Origin: Mayamaea pseudoterrestris | Lineage: Eukaryota > Bacillariophyta > Bacillariophyceae > Sellaphorales > Sellaphoraceae | Assembly: GCA_027923505.1 (NCBI GenBank) | Contig: BROI01000024.1 | Location: 248,001 to 312,000 of the forward strand | Length of the DNA: 64,000 nucleotides | Direction of reading: 5' to 3' | Shown: one piece after another, positions 27,858 through 37,170 of the stretch | Layout of the letters: the number at the start of each line of letters is the position of its first letter | Numbering within the stretch: the first letter of the stretch is position 1 | Made by a program: the position numbers and the translations under genes | Notes under the pieces: generated by a model | The model's database searches: none | What the model was told of the DNA's origin: nothing | What the model saw: only the letters and a program-made list of their open reading frames with translations

Positions 27858-28050
27858 AGTGAGCGTATGCCGCTACATACTGTTTGTGCTTGCAGGCAGC
27901 ATGGTCGAATCCATACACCGAAAAAATGAGATTGTTAACTAGCGCTATAATACCAAAATAACCAACTCCGTAACGTTATTCCGCCCTCAGTTTCAACTAA
28001 CTATAATAGATCGACAAGCAATCACCTTTCCCTTTCTACAGAGTACGTCG

Positions 28051-28058
28051 TACCGGTA
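28051..28058. promoter_or_regulatory. TACCGGTA palindrome (3 of 5)
   Basis: 264 bp before the ATG of the GT61 gene. Confidence 0.5.
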
Positions 28059-28321
28059 TTGGATAAAAACGTCGTAGTGGTTTAAAAGCGCAGGATCGCG
28101 TCGTGCCATGGAGCTTGTTCGCCGATCGCCTTCATTCAAGTACATGATCACTATCATCTGGCAAAAGGGAGACGGAACGTTTGGCATATTATAGCAGCGA
28201 CGACGATCCGAACGCATGATTCGCGTCGGCAGACCAACGAGGGATATTGACTTGTTCATCTGATTTCGTTCATCGCAGCTCTCGTTGTTGCTCTTGCCAT
28301 CACTTGCGCACCTTCGTCATC

Positions 28322-29896
28322 ATGACAAGACAAAGGAGATGCTGTCCGTCCATACTCCTACTTATGGTTGTCATGACATGGGCTGCGGTCTTGATGCAGC
28401 AGCATGCGCTGGTGGACAAAGTCTGGCGCGAATACACGGCGGATCTGATGACTGGGCAGACAGTACTTGCAGGATCGCCGCCGCATGATCAAGCTATTGT
28501 CACGCAATTGCTTCAAGTCAACAGCCGAACACAAGCGCAAATAAATGATAAGCAAGAGCAGCAGCGAATGAAACAGCCAAAGGGCAATGTCACGTCGCCG
28601 CAAATGCACTTTAACAATCAGCCATTGACGCTCGTCACGAAACAACTAACGTCCAGCAGCAACTGCTTCAACGAAGCGCCTCGCCAATTTCGAAACATTT
28701 CCTGGCAATTCACCAGCTGCCAATACACCAATCTGTGCTTTAACGTGCAAACGTTCCAGTATGTGCTAGCCGCAGGAGCAACGTCACTACCAGTCGCACT
28801 CGGCGGCATCAATCCGCGCTGGGACGTTGGAGCAGGCTACGATCGCGGTAGTACGAAAGTCAAGTGGTCACCAAACGTCATGGCGGCGGAGGTTGATCAA
28901 TACTACCAACTGCCTGATGACGTTGTGCTGGTGCCCTTTCATTCATTCGCCGGCCATAACGTTGGACATTTGCTATGGGACGACTTTTTCGCAATCTTTC
29001 GACTGCTGCAACTATATAACATGCTTGACGAGCAAGAGCGTTTGCAAATTCTACCCATTCGACAAGTGCTTGAGGAAAAGCTTTACGCCACGTGCGACAT
29101 TCGTCGCAACAAGCGGCTCCAGTGCACCAGCAACTTTCAAAAGTTTTTGCCGCTCATGAACGTTGATCCGATGCATTACTCGAGCCACAAACAAGTCAAT
29201 TTTACTGGTAACGCTAAGTCACCATTGGTGTGCAGTAAACGCGCCGTGGCTGGATTGGGCATGCTCACGGACCATGGCAAGCGAGACCATGGGTGGGAAA
29301 TGCATCAACAACGCGAAGGCATTGGTGAGTCGGTGGTGCCGCACATGCTTGGCAAGGGGAAACTGTTTTGGGACTTTCGATTGTTTGTGTTGCGCAACCT
29401 TGGATTAAAAGATTCCGAACCTGCATTATTTATCAAGGAAACGGCGCCTCGCATCATATTTTCGCTCGAGTCGTCTCGAGATTGGGATCGGCGATTAACG
29501 TTTACGCAACAAATACGTGCATTGGAAAAAGACTTGGCAGCCAACGCGGCAAACATTCAAGCGCATACATTGTGGCAAATGCCACTGGCTGACCAGATAC
29601 AACTCGCAATGAATTGTCACATTTTTGTAACAACATGTGGTGGTGGAAGTATCACGGCTACATTCTTGCCGCGTGGCGCTAGCCTTTTAGTATTTTATAA
29701 CGAAACTGGCGGTTTCGACTTTGGCAGCTTTCAAAGCAACGGTGCTCCGGCGCGACTGGATTGGGACTTGCTTGGCAATGCAGCGCACTTGCGCGTGCAC
29801 TGGTTGCCCATTGGCGGAATGGATACGAAAGATGGTTTGAATTTGTTCGTCAATTTAATCCGACACGAGCTTAAAGTGATCAAAATGTTGAGCTGA
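28322..29896 (+). CDS. GT61-family glycosyltransferase, type II membrane protein
   Basis: 524 residues from the ATG at 28322, chosen because MTRQRRCCPSILLLMVVMTW gives a basic tail plus signal-anchor; the open frame upstream has only a TTG. The lumenal domain carries the DUF563/GT61 hallmarks: PFHSFAGHNVGHLLWDDFF early, then CHIFVTTCGGGSITATFLPRGASLLVF near the C-terminus. Family members transfer xylose, arabinose or GlcNAc in the Golgi; the donor cannot be told here. A Gln-rich stem separates anchor and catalytic domain. It is the third secretory glycan-type enzyme in a row. Confidence 0.82.
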   Translation: MTRQRRCCPSILLLMVVMTWAAVLMQQHALVDKVWREYTADLMTGQTVLAGSPPHDQAIVTQLLQVNSRTQAQINDKQEQQRMKQPKGNVTSPQMHFNNQPLTLVTKQLTSSSNCFNEAPRQFRNISWQFTSCQYTNLCFNVQTFQYVLAAGATSLPVALGGINPRWDVGAGYDRGSTKVKWSPNVMAAEVDQYYQLPDDVVLVPFHSFAGHNVGHLLWDDFFAIFRLLQLYNMLDEQERLQILPIRQVLEEKLYATCDIRRNKRLQCTSNFQKFLPLMNVDPMHYSSHKQVNFTGNAKSPLVCSKRAVAGLGMLTDHGKRDHGWEMHQQREGIGESVVPHMLGKGKLFWDFRLFVLRNLGLKDSEPALFIKETAPRIIFSLESSRDWDRRLTFTQQIRALEKDLAANAANIQAHTLWQMPLADQIQLAMNCHIFVTTCGGGSITATFLPRGASLLVFYNETGGFDFGSFQSNGAPARLDWDLLGNAAHLRVHWLPIGGMDTKDGLNLFVNLIRHELKVIKMLS

Positions 29897-30431
29897 CAAG
29901 CGACGCTAAACTGAATGATGCTAAAAATGGTCGCATGTCTGGCTCACCATCAGTGAACATTACGACAGGCCGTGTCTGGCTCATGATCAGTGAACATTAG
30001 GACAGGCCATGTCTCGTCACAGGGAGTTTGTTGGATTAAAACAACGCAATGGTAACACTTTGTTCCCCAGCAAACTGGCAGATGGACGCTGTTGTTGCAA
30101 TATTTGCACAGCCCATTATAGCACTGATTAGCGGTAGCCACTTTCAAGCGCTCTCGATTGATCAAGACGCTGTTCTTGACTTGTTACCACATCTTTGTGA
30201 ATAGCCCAGCGCGCGCAAAAGCTTGTGCCATGAACTCTAGTAGTATGGCAAAGACCCCATAACTTTTGCATGAATCTACCGTTAAGTATCAGAGAAGACA
30301 GTCGATATATAAGTGAATGGTACCGCCAAAGGTGACATACCATTGAGTACGGTTACTACTACTTGTACACCCATTGACAACTAGTAGAATTGTAAGTGAT
30401 CAATTGATATTTAGAATACCGCAGCGCGCAC
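29897..30431. other. Intergenic region with 37-bp tandem duplication
   Basis: Convergent region between the GT61 and epsilon-COP stop codons. Apart from the tandem repeat at 29937-30010 I see no structured feature and no supportable gene. Confidence 0.5.
29937..30010. repeat. Tandem repeat, 37-bp period, two copies
   Basis: GTCTGGCTCA..ATCAGTGAAC is repeated at 29937 and 29974 with only a few differences (CC/TG, C/G, G/A). A third copy starts at 30011 and decays after GTCT. It lies about 40 bp after the GT61 stop. Confidence 0.8.
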
Positions 30432-31514
30432 TTAAACCTTGTACTTGACTGCTTCTCGGTCAAAGGCCTGGACGACTCGCTCCAATCCCATCGTATACGG
30501 GTGCTGCGGAAACTTGGACTGCATCTCCTGCACCACTGCTGTTGCAGGCTTGGCCTGCTGCACACTGCAGCAAATCAAATTGATCAACGTGTCTGGCAAG
30601 GTTTTGAACTCTGCAAAATCCTTGATGCATTCCTGAAGTTTGAATTCGGCGCCAGCGTAGTCGCCCTGTTGCATCAACGCGCAAGCAACCAAGTTGAGAA
30701 GCAACGGGGATGGTCCATACTGCTCCGATAGCATACTGAGCGTATGCACCGCATCGGCTGCTCCCGTTGACCCACTCGCAAGGTTCATGTAAACGCTACC
30801 CAATTGCGTCAAGACGGAATCCTCGTCGCCAGAACGCAGACGCATAAGTTGCTGACGTGCCAAGTCAAGGCGATCAATCCGAAGGTAAATCTGTAGCGCC
30901 ATGAGACCATGCTCCATGGTGATGCTGCTTGTGGCAGTAGTTGCAGCCGCAGCACTGACGCACTGGAGAGCTTCCTTGACTTGGCCGGCTGTCAAAAGCA
31001 TGTGGCTGGCAGTGAGCTGAACGCTGGCATCGTTGCTATGCGAGCCAGCAAGTGACTTAATATTGTCAAGCAGAGGCGCCTGCGCAGCTTCATTGCCTGA
31101 AGCAGCATCAAATTGCGCCTTGATGCTCAAAGCCTGCAGGCCTGAAAAAGGATTTAAGGATCAGCGAGTCACGAGTCAGCTTGATGAGTGCAAAAATAAA
31201 GATACAGCAATTGCTCAAATAACTTCGCAATGTTTGATGAGTGCAAGAATAAACGAAACAACAGCTCAAACAACTTCTTTGGAATGCCTTCTCAATATTA
31301 AATATTAAATAAATAACGCACCAGGCGAACTTCCTCCGATACCAGAGTAGTTTCCAAGAGCCAAATTGGCTCGCGCCAGAAACTCTTCACGCTCTTCCTT
31401 CAGCGCCGGACTCATGGGTCGACGAGCGACGGATTTGGCCTCCTCGACGGCTAGGCCATAGTGACCTAGCCAAAACTGCGCTCGGAGAGTATAGAGCTCA
31501 TCAGGTTCCGACAT
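30432..31514 (-). CDS. COPE: Coatomer subunit epsilon (epsilon-COP)
   Basis: Two exons: 31514-31322 and 31141-30432, with a 180-nt intron (GTGCGT to TTTTTCAG, phase 1) and a 300-residue product, the usual length for the family. Start is the ATG before SEPDELYTLRAQFWLGHYG, which is the conserved beginning. The helical, TPR-like body continues through LALGNYSGI, LMALQIYLRIDRLDLARQQL and LLLNLVACALMQQGDYAGAE to DTLINLICCSVQQ near the end. Epsilon-COP stabilises alpha-COP in the COPI coat that buds Golgi-to-ER vesicles. The intron contains a tandem duplication. Confidence 0.9.
31181..31286. repeat. Imperfect ~53-bp tandem duplication inside the epsilon-COP intron
   Basis: TTGATGAGTGCAAAAATAAA...GCTCAAATAACTTC at 31181 recurs at 31234 as TTGATGAGTGCAAGAATAAA...GCTCAAACAACTTC. 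It accounts for this intron being roughly twice the local norm. Confidence 0.75.
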
Positions 31515-32028
31515 GCTTTCGATAAACAAGAAGTACTTTGGCAAGGTTGCTGCTGCAGATGTGTGCGGTCATCGCGGATCCTCATGGTGGAGCGGCATTT
31601 ATGTGTAGCGGTTATGAAAAGACACGTCACTTGCCTATGCGGTAGAATGACCCGGGTAGTTTACACTCCGTACTGGTAGCTGACAGCAGGCCAAAGCTAC
31701 CTTGGACGCTAGGGGAGACCTTTCATTCATGTATCTGTGCATCATGCAAGGCGACCTACTACGACAACAATCAATGCATCTCAGTTAGCGGTCATCAGAA
31801 GCAGAAGGCAGTTATCTGAACAGAATGTCCGTTTGAATAATGGTCCATCGTGCGCCTCTGCTTACTGTTAGTGTCGCATCAACTACTATCTCTGAGCAAG
31901 TTGCCGGCGATATACCAGCCACTAGCAGCTTATCTTGCTTAAATTCAGAGTAAAAACGTAGTCGAGCGACGGAAATGCTGCCTTGCATAACGTTCGTTCA
32001 CCACATTGTGCATACTTTATAAATTTAA
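31515..32028. other. Intergenic region, no clear feature
   Basis: Lies between the epsilon-COP start and the VTE6-like stop, both minus strand. No gene or repeat seen; presumably promoter of the former and 3'UTR of the latter. Confidence 0.4.
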
Positions 32029-33271
32029 TTACATACCAAGTAGGGCCTTCCCACCCGCGATTGCCAAACCAGCACCAACCAGTGTATTTATGAAATTGAC
32101 AACCTCGTTTGTCATCCATGCCATGCCCTTCTTTTCCTGCAGCGTCGCTCCGACGACACTCTCCACGTTGGTAGCGACAAAGGCCGCCGCGGTGCACAAG
32201 GCCACCGATGGCAAGTCAATGAGACCAATCAAGTTGGCGTACATGGAGAGTAGAAAGCCACCAACGACTGCAGCAGCCGTTCCCTCTATGAAAGTCAAAG
32301 ATGAACACAAATGAGAACAGTGCATGTGACGCACGGCGTGTAATATGAGCTAATTCATCATGTACGCACCAGCCGAAACGGCTCCCTCGGTCCCCGGCGG
32401 AACCCGCTGAAACGTTGTAATGAGAAAGGTTGTTTTGCCGTACGCCTTGCCAATCTCGGATGCAAAGGTGTCTGCCAACTTGGTTGCCAGAGAGGCCACA
32501 TAGGCAACGATAAAGAGCGAAGGAGACACATTGAAAATGCCACTCTGCGTTGATGCAATGGCACATGCCAGCCCTGTCGCGGCGGATCCCCTGTTGTGAA
32601 TGCGAAAAAGGCAAAGCAATAAGGATGAAATGCTTACGAGTCGTGACATGAAAACGTTATAACACAGTAACCACGAGTCGCCGCTACTAACAACTAATTT
32701 AATACACATACCACACATTTTCAGGTCCTCGTCGGCCTCCTCGTCCTTCCGCGAGTCCCTGCTCCTCCTTGTAGTCAAACTTGACCTTGGTGACCAGTGA
32801 CCCCAAGATCAAGTAGAGGACGCAAACGCTCCAACCCTTCCATCCGGTCACTGCCCAGAGCGCAGTCCCCAACGCGAACGCGTGGGCGTAACCAGCAAAC
32901 GTCAGCGAGGAGAGTAGCTTGCGGCGTCCCAGTGTGAACAAGACAACATTCACGAGCAAGGATTGTGGCAAGGGGACTCTGCCGCTCGAGGCGAAAATTA
33001 TGGACAGCTGAGATGTAATGGCGTCACCACTGAAAGCGCCGAAACCAAGCTGGAGTTGAGTGTTATGACTCCTTGCTGCTGCTGCTCTGGAGTTTCCAAG
33101 TGAAGATTCGCGCGGTTGTAACGATGAGATTACATGCTTCGTTGTCGTGGCAGCAGCCGGCGTGAGAAAACTTTGCTGCTGCCTCGGCCGAGTCCAGCTT
33201 TGTCGTCCAGGGATAAACGCATGTGCGACTGCTGATAGTAATGCAAATGTTAGAAACAGTAGCTTTGCCAT
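32029..33271 (-). CDS. DUF92 / TMEM19-type integral membrane protein, VTE6-like, plastid-targeted
   Basis: Three exons: 33271-32712, 32590-32370, 32285-32029, with introns of 121 and 84 nt at GT-AG sites and in phase; 345 residues. The N-terminus is a signal peptide ending VAHA before FIPG, that is Phe at +1 followed by a Ser/Arg/Gln-rich transit-like stretch, as in plastids of secondary red origin. The body shows DUF92 signatures: GRRGPENVWGSAATG, ATKLADTFASEIGKAYGK, FQRVPPGTEGAVSAEGTAA, and several hydrophobic helices to NFINTLVGAGLAIAGG. The plant relative VTE6 is phytyl-phosphate kinase, which returns chlorophyll-derived phytol to tocopherol synthesis. That role is inferred from family and targeting. 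Confidence 0.85.
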
Positions 33272-33466
33272 GGCTGCTGCAACAGGAGTTGTTTGTTGTT
33301 TGACGTTTCGTTGTGATGGATCGAAAACGATCTTGTCGATGGATTGATGGTTTAGTGCCGCTACGATTTAAGCACCGGTGCGAAGGCATGGATGATCGCG
33401 GTCGCGTCCTGATCACAAAACACAAAACAAAATCCAGCCGCAGTCACCTCTTGCTCTCTCTCTCAC

Positions 33467-34567
33467 ATGGGCCGCCTATCGCGCGACAAGCGAGACATTT
33501 TCTATCGGCTCGCCAAGGAGCGTGGCTATCGGGCGCGATCAGCTTTCAAGCTACTGCAGATTGACGCCGAGTTTCACATTTTTAATGGCGTTGTGCGCGC
33601 CGTGGATTTGGCGGCGGCGCCTGGATCATGGTCGCAAGTACTAGCGGATGCCTTGTATAATGATGATGATGATGATGAAGAAGAAATTGTAATCACTGTG
33701 GCTGCTGTAGAAGCGAATGGAAAAGTAGACATTGATCGAGAGGGAGACGAAGGGCAACCAGCAGCAGCAGCAGCAGCAGCTGACGATGGATGCAGCGAAT
33801 CACATCACGATAACGCTACTAACGCTAACAGTAACCATCATCATACTGATACTGAATCAATCATTGACAACAGAATCATTGCCGTCGACTTGCAGCCCAT
33901 GGCGCCCATTCGCGGCGTCAAATGCTTGCAGGGCGACATGACGACGCTGGACACAGCGCACGCCATATTACGCGAAATGCAGGGTCACCGCGCCGAACTG
34001 GTCGTCTGCGACGGCGCCCCCGACGTGACGGGACTGCACGACGTGGACGAGTACTTGCAGTCGCAGTTGCTACTGTCGGCCATGCTGATTGCGACGCATG
34101 TTTTGAAGCAAGACGGCACGCTGGTGGCCAAGATTTTCCGAGGCTCCCAGGTGGGCTTTCTATATGCGCAGCTGCGCGTTCTCTTTGATCGCGTCAGTGT
34201 CGCCAAGCCTAGTAGCTCGCGCAACTCGAGCATGGAAGCCTTTGTCGTTTGTCAAGGTTTTCACGGTGCGCCGTACTTTGACTTGCCGCTGGATGCGGGT
34301 GGTTTGACGAACGTTTTGGACGCGACCGAGTGGTGCAGCAGTCGCAACGTTGATCCAGAGCTGGATCCGGCCGTCTTGCCATTCTTGGCGTGTGGAGACT
34401 TGCGTGGCTGGAAGCTTCCCGAGGGTGTTACTGTCTTGGATGCCGACAAGAGTTATCCAATGGACGAAACAACTGACAAGTACACACCGCCAGTGGCACC
34501 ACCCATTGATCCTCCCTACCAGCAGAGTCAGGAGCGACAAAAGGAGGAACGACAAAAGCGAGCGTAG
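33467..34567 (+). CDS. TRM7: tRNA 2'-O-methyltransferase Trm7/FTSJ1 family
   Basis: Single exon, 366 residues, starting MGRLSRDKRDIFYRLAKERG, the standard Trm7 N-terminus. FtsJ-fold landmarks: RARSAFKLLQID (catalytic Lys), AVDLAAAPGSWSQVL (SAM binding), LVVCDGAPDVTGLHDVDEY (catalytic Asp), GTLVAKIFRG (Lys) and SSMEAFVVCQGF (Glu), giving the K-D-K-E tetrad. It should methylate ribose at positions 32 and/or 34 of the anticodon loop of selected tRNAs, with partner proteins in the cytosol. Between SAM motif and the next strand is an insert of about 65 residues rich in Asp/Glu, Ala, His and Asn, absent from usual homologues. Divergent from the VTE6-like gene across 195 bp. Confidence 0.92.
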   Translation: MGRLSRDKRDIFYRLAKERGYRARSAFKLLQIDAEFHIFNGVVRAVDLAAAPGSWSQVLADALYNDDDDDEEEIVITVAAVEANGKVDIDREGDEGQPAAAAAAADDGCSESHHDNATNANSNHHHTDTESIIDNRIIAVDLQPMAPIRGVKCLQGDMTTLDTAHAILREMQGHRAELVVCDGAPDVTGLHDVDEYLQSQLLLSAMLIATHVLKQDGTLVAKIFRGSQVGFLYAQLRVLFDRVSVAKPSSSRNSSMEAFVVCQGFHGAPYFDLPLDAGGLTNVLDATEWCSSRNVDPELDPAVLPFLACGDLRGWKLPEGVTVLDADKSYPMDETTDKYTPPVAPPIDPPYQQSQERQKEERQKRA

Positions 34568-34735
34568 CATTTTCATAGGATTGCATTAATTGAGATGATC
34601 ACGACGACGAGGCATCGTACAACTTGTTTGAAGAATAAAACATGAACGGATTATCCGGGATCAAGAAACATGAGTACTTGTACTCGCTTGAAAGAAGCTA
34701 GTTATTAACCGGTTAAATTATATTTTATAATCTGT

Positions 34736-35716
34736 TCACGACAAGTACTGACTCGAGTACATGTCTCGAATCAGTTGCACAATGACAAACATGCAAACCG
34801 TATGTCCTCCGCATCGTATATAGTAGGGAAAGAACCCATTGTACAAGGCCAAGAATCCTTCCTCAACACTCACCTTGCGAATCGTTTGCAGTATGGAATT
34901 GTACGGCGTTTTCCCGGTCGCATCCTTGCGTTGACTCGCCATGCGATTCTTGCATGCCTCCAGCGGCATGGTGGCCACCGAGTAAATGAAACCCGACGTC
35001 ATGGCGGCGGAAAACACGTTCATCATGCTATTCTTGGTTTGCTGAAAATAACTGGCATACAAGTCTTTGAACTGATCCAGCGTCGCCACTTGAAAGACTC
35101 CCACGAACATGGCGCGCATGACAAACGGATTGGACCCTCGCCAAAAGGTCCATATTCCCTCCTCCCTGACAATCTTGGTCGCCGTGTCGAGTACGTTTCT
35201 ATAGTTTCGTCGCTCCTGCAGCGGCAAGCTGCAGTCGTTGCTCATGCGCACCACGCACACCTCCATGGGACAAGACACGTAGGCGGCAACGCCGCCCGTC
35301 GTGGCGCCCACCAACACGCGACTGGCAAAATCCGTGTGGCCGCGGTAGTCGTGCAGCAAGTCGCGCAAGGTTTCAAAGAGACCGAACCGCGTCGTGGCGT
35401 AAAAGACTTGTCGCAGAACGCCCGCCGATAGGCCGTCGTACAAGCTCATCCAGCCAGACTCGCGAATCATGGTGACAAAGGAGAAGGGCTTGCCGTGCAT
35501 GCTGGCCAAATTCATGCGCACGGCCAAAGTGTTGGCTGGATGCACAATGGCCCAGCCGAGGCAGCCGCCGAGGCCGCTGGATGCGAAAATGACTGATTTT
35601 GGTAGCGTGTTCGAGTCTTGTGGTGATGATGGTGCAGCTGTAGTGTTGCTGCTCGTGGCGAGTAGCTGCGATGGAAGCGACGGTTGGAGAGGTGACGGCA
35701 TGGAACGAGGGAACAT
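34736..35716 (-). CDS. Mitochondrial carrier (SLC25), 2-oxoglutarate/malate-carrier-like
   Basis: 326 residues from the ATG at 35714-35716 (the frame extends one codon pair further with TTG only). Three repeated two-helix units are visible, each with a P-x-[DE]-x-x-[KR]-type motif in native or degenerate form: VHPANTLAVRM, SCPMEVCVVRM and TMPLEACKNRM. The first-repeat segment SLYDGLSAGVLRQVFYATTRFGLFE closely resembles the oxoglutarate carrier and the related plant DTC/UCP group. It would exchange dicarboxylates across the inner membrane. In repeat 1 the acidic residue is replaced by Asn, which weakens one matrix salt-bridge position. Substrate is inferred. Confidence 0.85.
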   Translation of the reverse strand: MFPRSMPSPLQPSLPSQLLATSSNTTAAPSSPQDSNTLPKSVIFASSGLGGCLGWAIVHPANTLAVRMNLASMHGKPFSFVTMIRESGWMSLYDGLSAGVLRQVFYATTRFGLFETLRDLLHDYRGHTDFASRVLVGATTGGVAAYVSCPMEVCVVRMSNDCSLPLQERRNYRNVLDTATKIVREEGIWTFWRGSNPFVMRAMFVGVFQVATLDQFKDLYASYFQQTKNSMMNVFSAAMTSGFIYSVATMPLEACKNRMASQRKDATGKTPYNSILQTIRKVSVEEGFLALYNGFFPYYIRCGGHTVCMFVIVQLIRDMYSSQYLS

Positions 35717-36059
35717 GATCAAAATACAGTCGAAATATGGGAAGTAATGCTACGTTGAGTCTCTTTGTTCTTTGATTGATCTTAACATTGATCAAAACTA
35801 GTTTAAAGAGTGAAAAAGGTCGTCGCAATGCAAGCATCGGCGTTGACGGCCGTCAACGTCGTGTCATCGACGGGCCGCGTTTTTGCGTTCGGATTGCGAC
35901 ATTGTCGCAGCGGTTCTAAGAAGGTCGCGTGACATTTTGATTGGCTCAACGCCACGTCACTTGTGACTTCGAAGGAACCGCGCCAAAAACGCTTCACCAT
36001 GGAGAACCCGACGACGAGTAGCTCTCACAAAATCAAACAGCGACGAAACAATCGATCGA
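35717..36059. other. Divergent promoter, carrier / pirin
   Basis: 343 bp between start codons with no supportable gene. It includes TCGCAGCGGTT near 35904, an 11-mer also present in the two copies of the repeat near 39.5 and 40.8 kb. Confidence 0.4.
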
Positions 36060-37112
36060 ATGAAATTAGTTGGCGCATTACAAGCATTCACACTACTCCA
36101 CAGCATTCTCACTACTTCTGCCTTTGAAGCATCATCTACCACAACAACATCATCAAACACTTGTCCATCTGCATCAGCATCCAACACCATGACTCGATTC
36201 CGCGCCGTCAAGCAAGTACTACCTCGTCCTCACCCCCACTGGGTCGGCGACGGATTCAACGTATACCCCGTCTTTGGCGACAAGGCGTTCACGCGCGAAA
36301 TATCACCCCTCCTCATGTTTGACTACGCCGCTCCCAAGCAGTTTCCACCTCGCTCCGACAAGAAACCACTCGGCGTGGGCGAGCATCCGCACCGCGGCTT
36401 TGAAACCGTCACGGTGGCCTTTACAGGCGAGGTGGAGCATCACGACAGCACGGGCAAATCGGGGGTGATTGCGCAGGGTGACGTGCAGTGGATGACGGCG
36501 GGTCGGGGCATTGTCCATCAAGAGTATCACTCCAAGGAATTTACCAAGAGTGGTGGTGTCTTTGAAATGTGTCAATTGTGGGTGAATCTGCCGAAAAAGG
36601 ATAAAATGACGAAACCGGGGTATCAGTTGATCAAGAATGACAAGATTCCAGTCGTGAAGTTGCCGATTGGGGTGACGGAGGAGGCGCACGTGGTTGGAAC
36701 GGCTCGCATCATTGCTGGTGACATTGACAAGACCAAGGGAAGCGCCAAGACGTATTCGCCGGTGCAAATGTGGGATGTGAGTCTACCAAAGGTTGGAACG
36801 GAAGTGGACTTGCCCTTTCCTTCGGACCAAAACTGCGTCTTGTTCGTGCGACGTGGCGGCGTGCAAGTGCTGAGTGGCGCGTCGGACGACCAGAAAGGCA
36901 GCAAGCTTGGGCCGCAGGATGTGGCACTCTTTCACATGGATGGCAGCGATACATTGCGAGTTCGCGTGACGCAACCTGATTCAAGTATCATGGTGCTTGG
37001 TGGCGAGCCTATTGATGAGCCGATTGCCAACATGGGGCCGTTTGTCATGAACACGCAAGAAGAGTTGCAGCAGGCCATGGTTGATTATCGCTCGGGAAAG
37101 TTTGGTAAATAA
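36060..37112 (+). CDS. Pirin-family cupin protein, probably plastid-targeted
   Basis: Single exon, 350 residues. The first ~22 residues form a signal peptide ending TTSA before FEASS, with Phe at +1 and a Ser/Thr-rich continuation. This looks like a bipartite plastid presequence. From about residue 44 the protein is a typical pirin: GDGFNVYPVFG, the metal-binding HPHRGFETVT with a further His/Glu in GEVEHHDSTG, MTAGRGIVHQE, and a second cupin half with VLFVRRGGVQVL. Pirins act as quercetinase-like dioxygenases or as nuclear redox cofactors. Which applies in a plastid is unknown; an internal ATG (MTRFRAVKQV) could make a cytosolic form. Confidence 0.88.
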   Translation: MKLVGALQAFTLLHSILTTSAFEASSTTTTSSNTCPSASASNTMTRFRAVKQVLPRPHPHWVGDGFNVYPVFGDKAFTREISPLLMFDYAAPKQFPPRSDKKPLGVGEHPHRGFETVTVAFTGEVEHHDSTGKSGVIAQGDVQWMTAGRGIVHQEYHSKEFTKSGGVFEMCQLWVNLPKKDKMTKPGYQLIKNDKIPVVKLPIGVTEEAHVVGTARIIAGDIDKTKGSAKTYSPVQMWDVSLPKVGTEVDLPFPSDQNCVLFVRRGGVQVLSGASDDQKGSKLGPQDVALFHMDGSDTLRVRVTQPDSSIMVLGGEPIDEPIANMGPFVMNTQEELQQAMVDYRSGKFGK

Positions 37113-37170
37113 GTACATGAGCAGTGGCATGCATTTGTAATCTGATTTTAGCACTAAATATAGTTATTAA

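Larger units (their letters stand above)
27818..28321. other. Intergenic region with 3' hairpin and TACCGGTA
   Basis: No gene seen. It holds an imperfect hairpin just after the sulfotransferase stop (27822-27857) and TACCGGTA at 28051-28058. The rest is moderately AT-rich promoter-like sequence before the GT61 gene. Confidence 0.5.

Noticed and set aside
34775-35431. 218-codon plus-strand ORF
   Set aside because: Antisense to a clear mitochondrial carrier; His/Arg-rich shadow translation.
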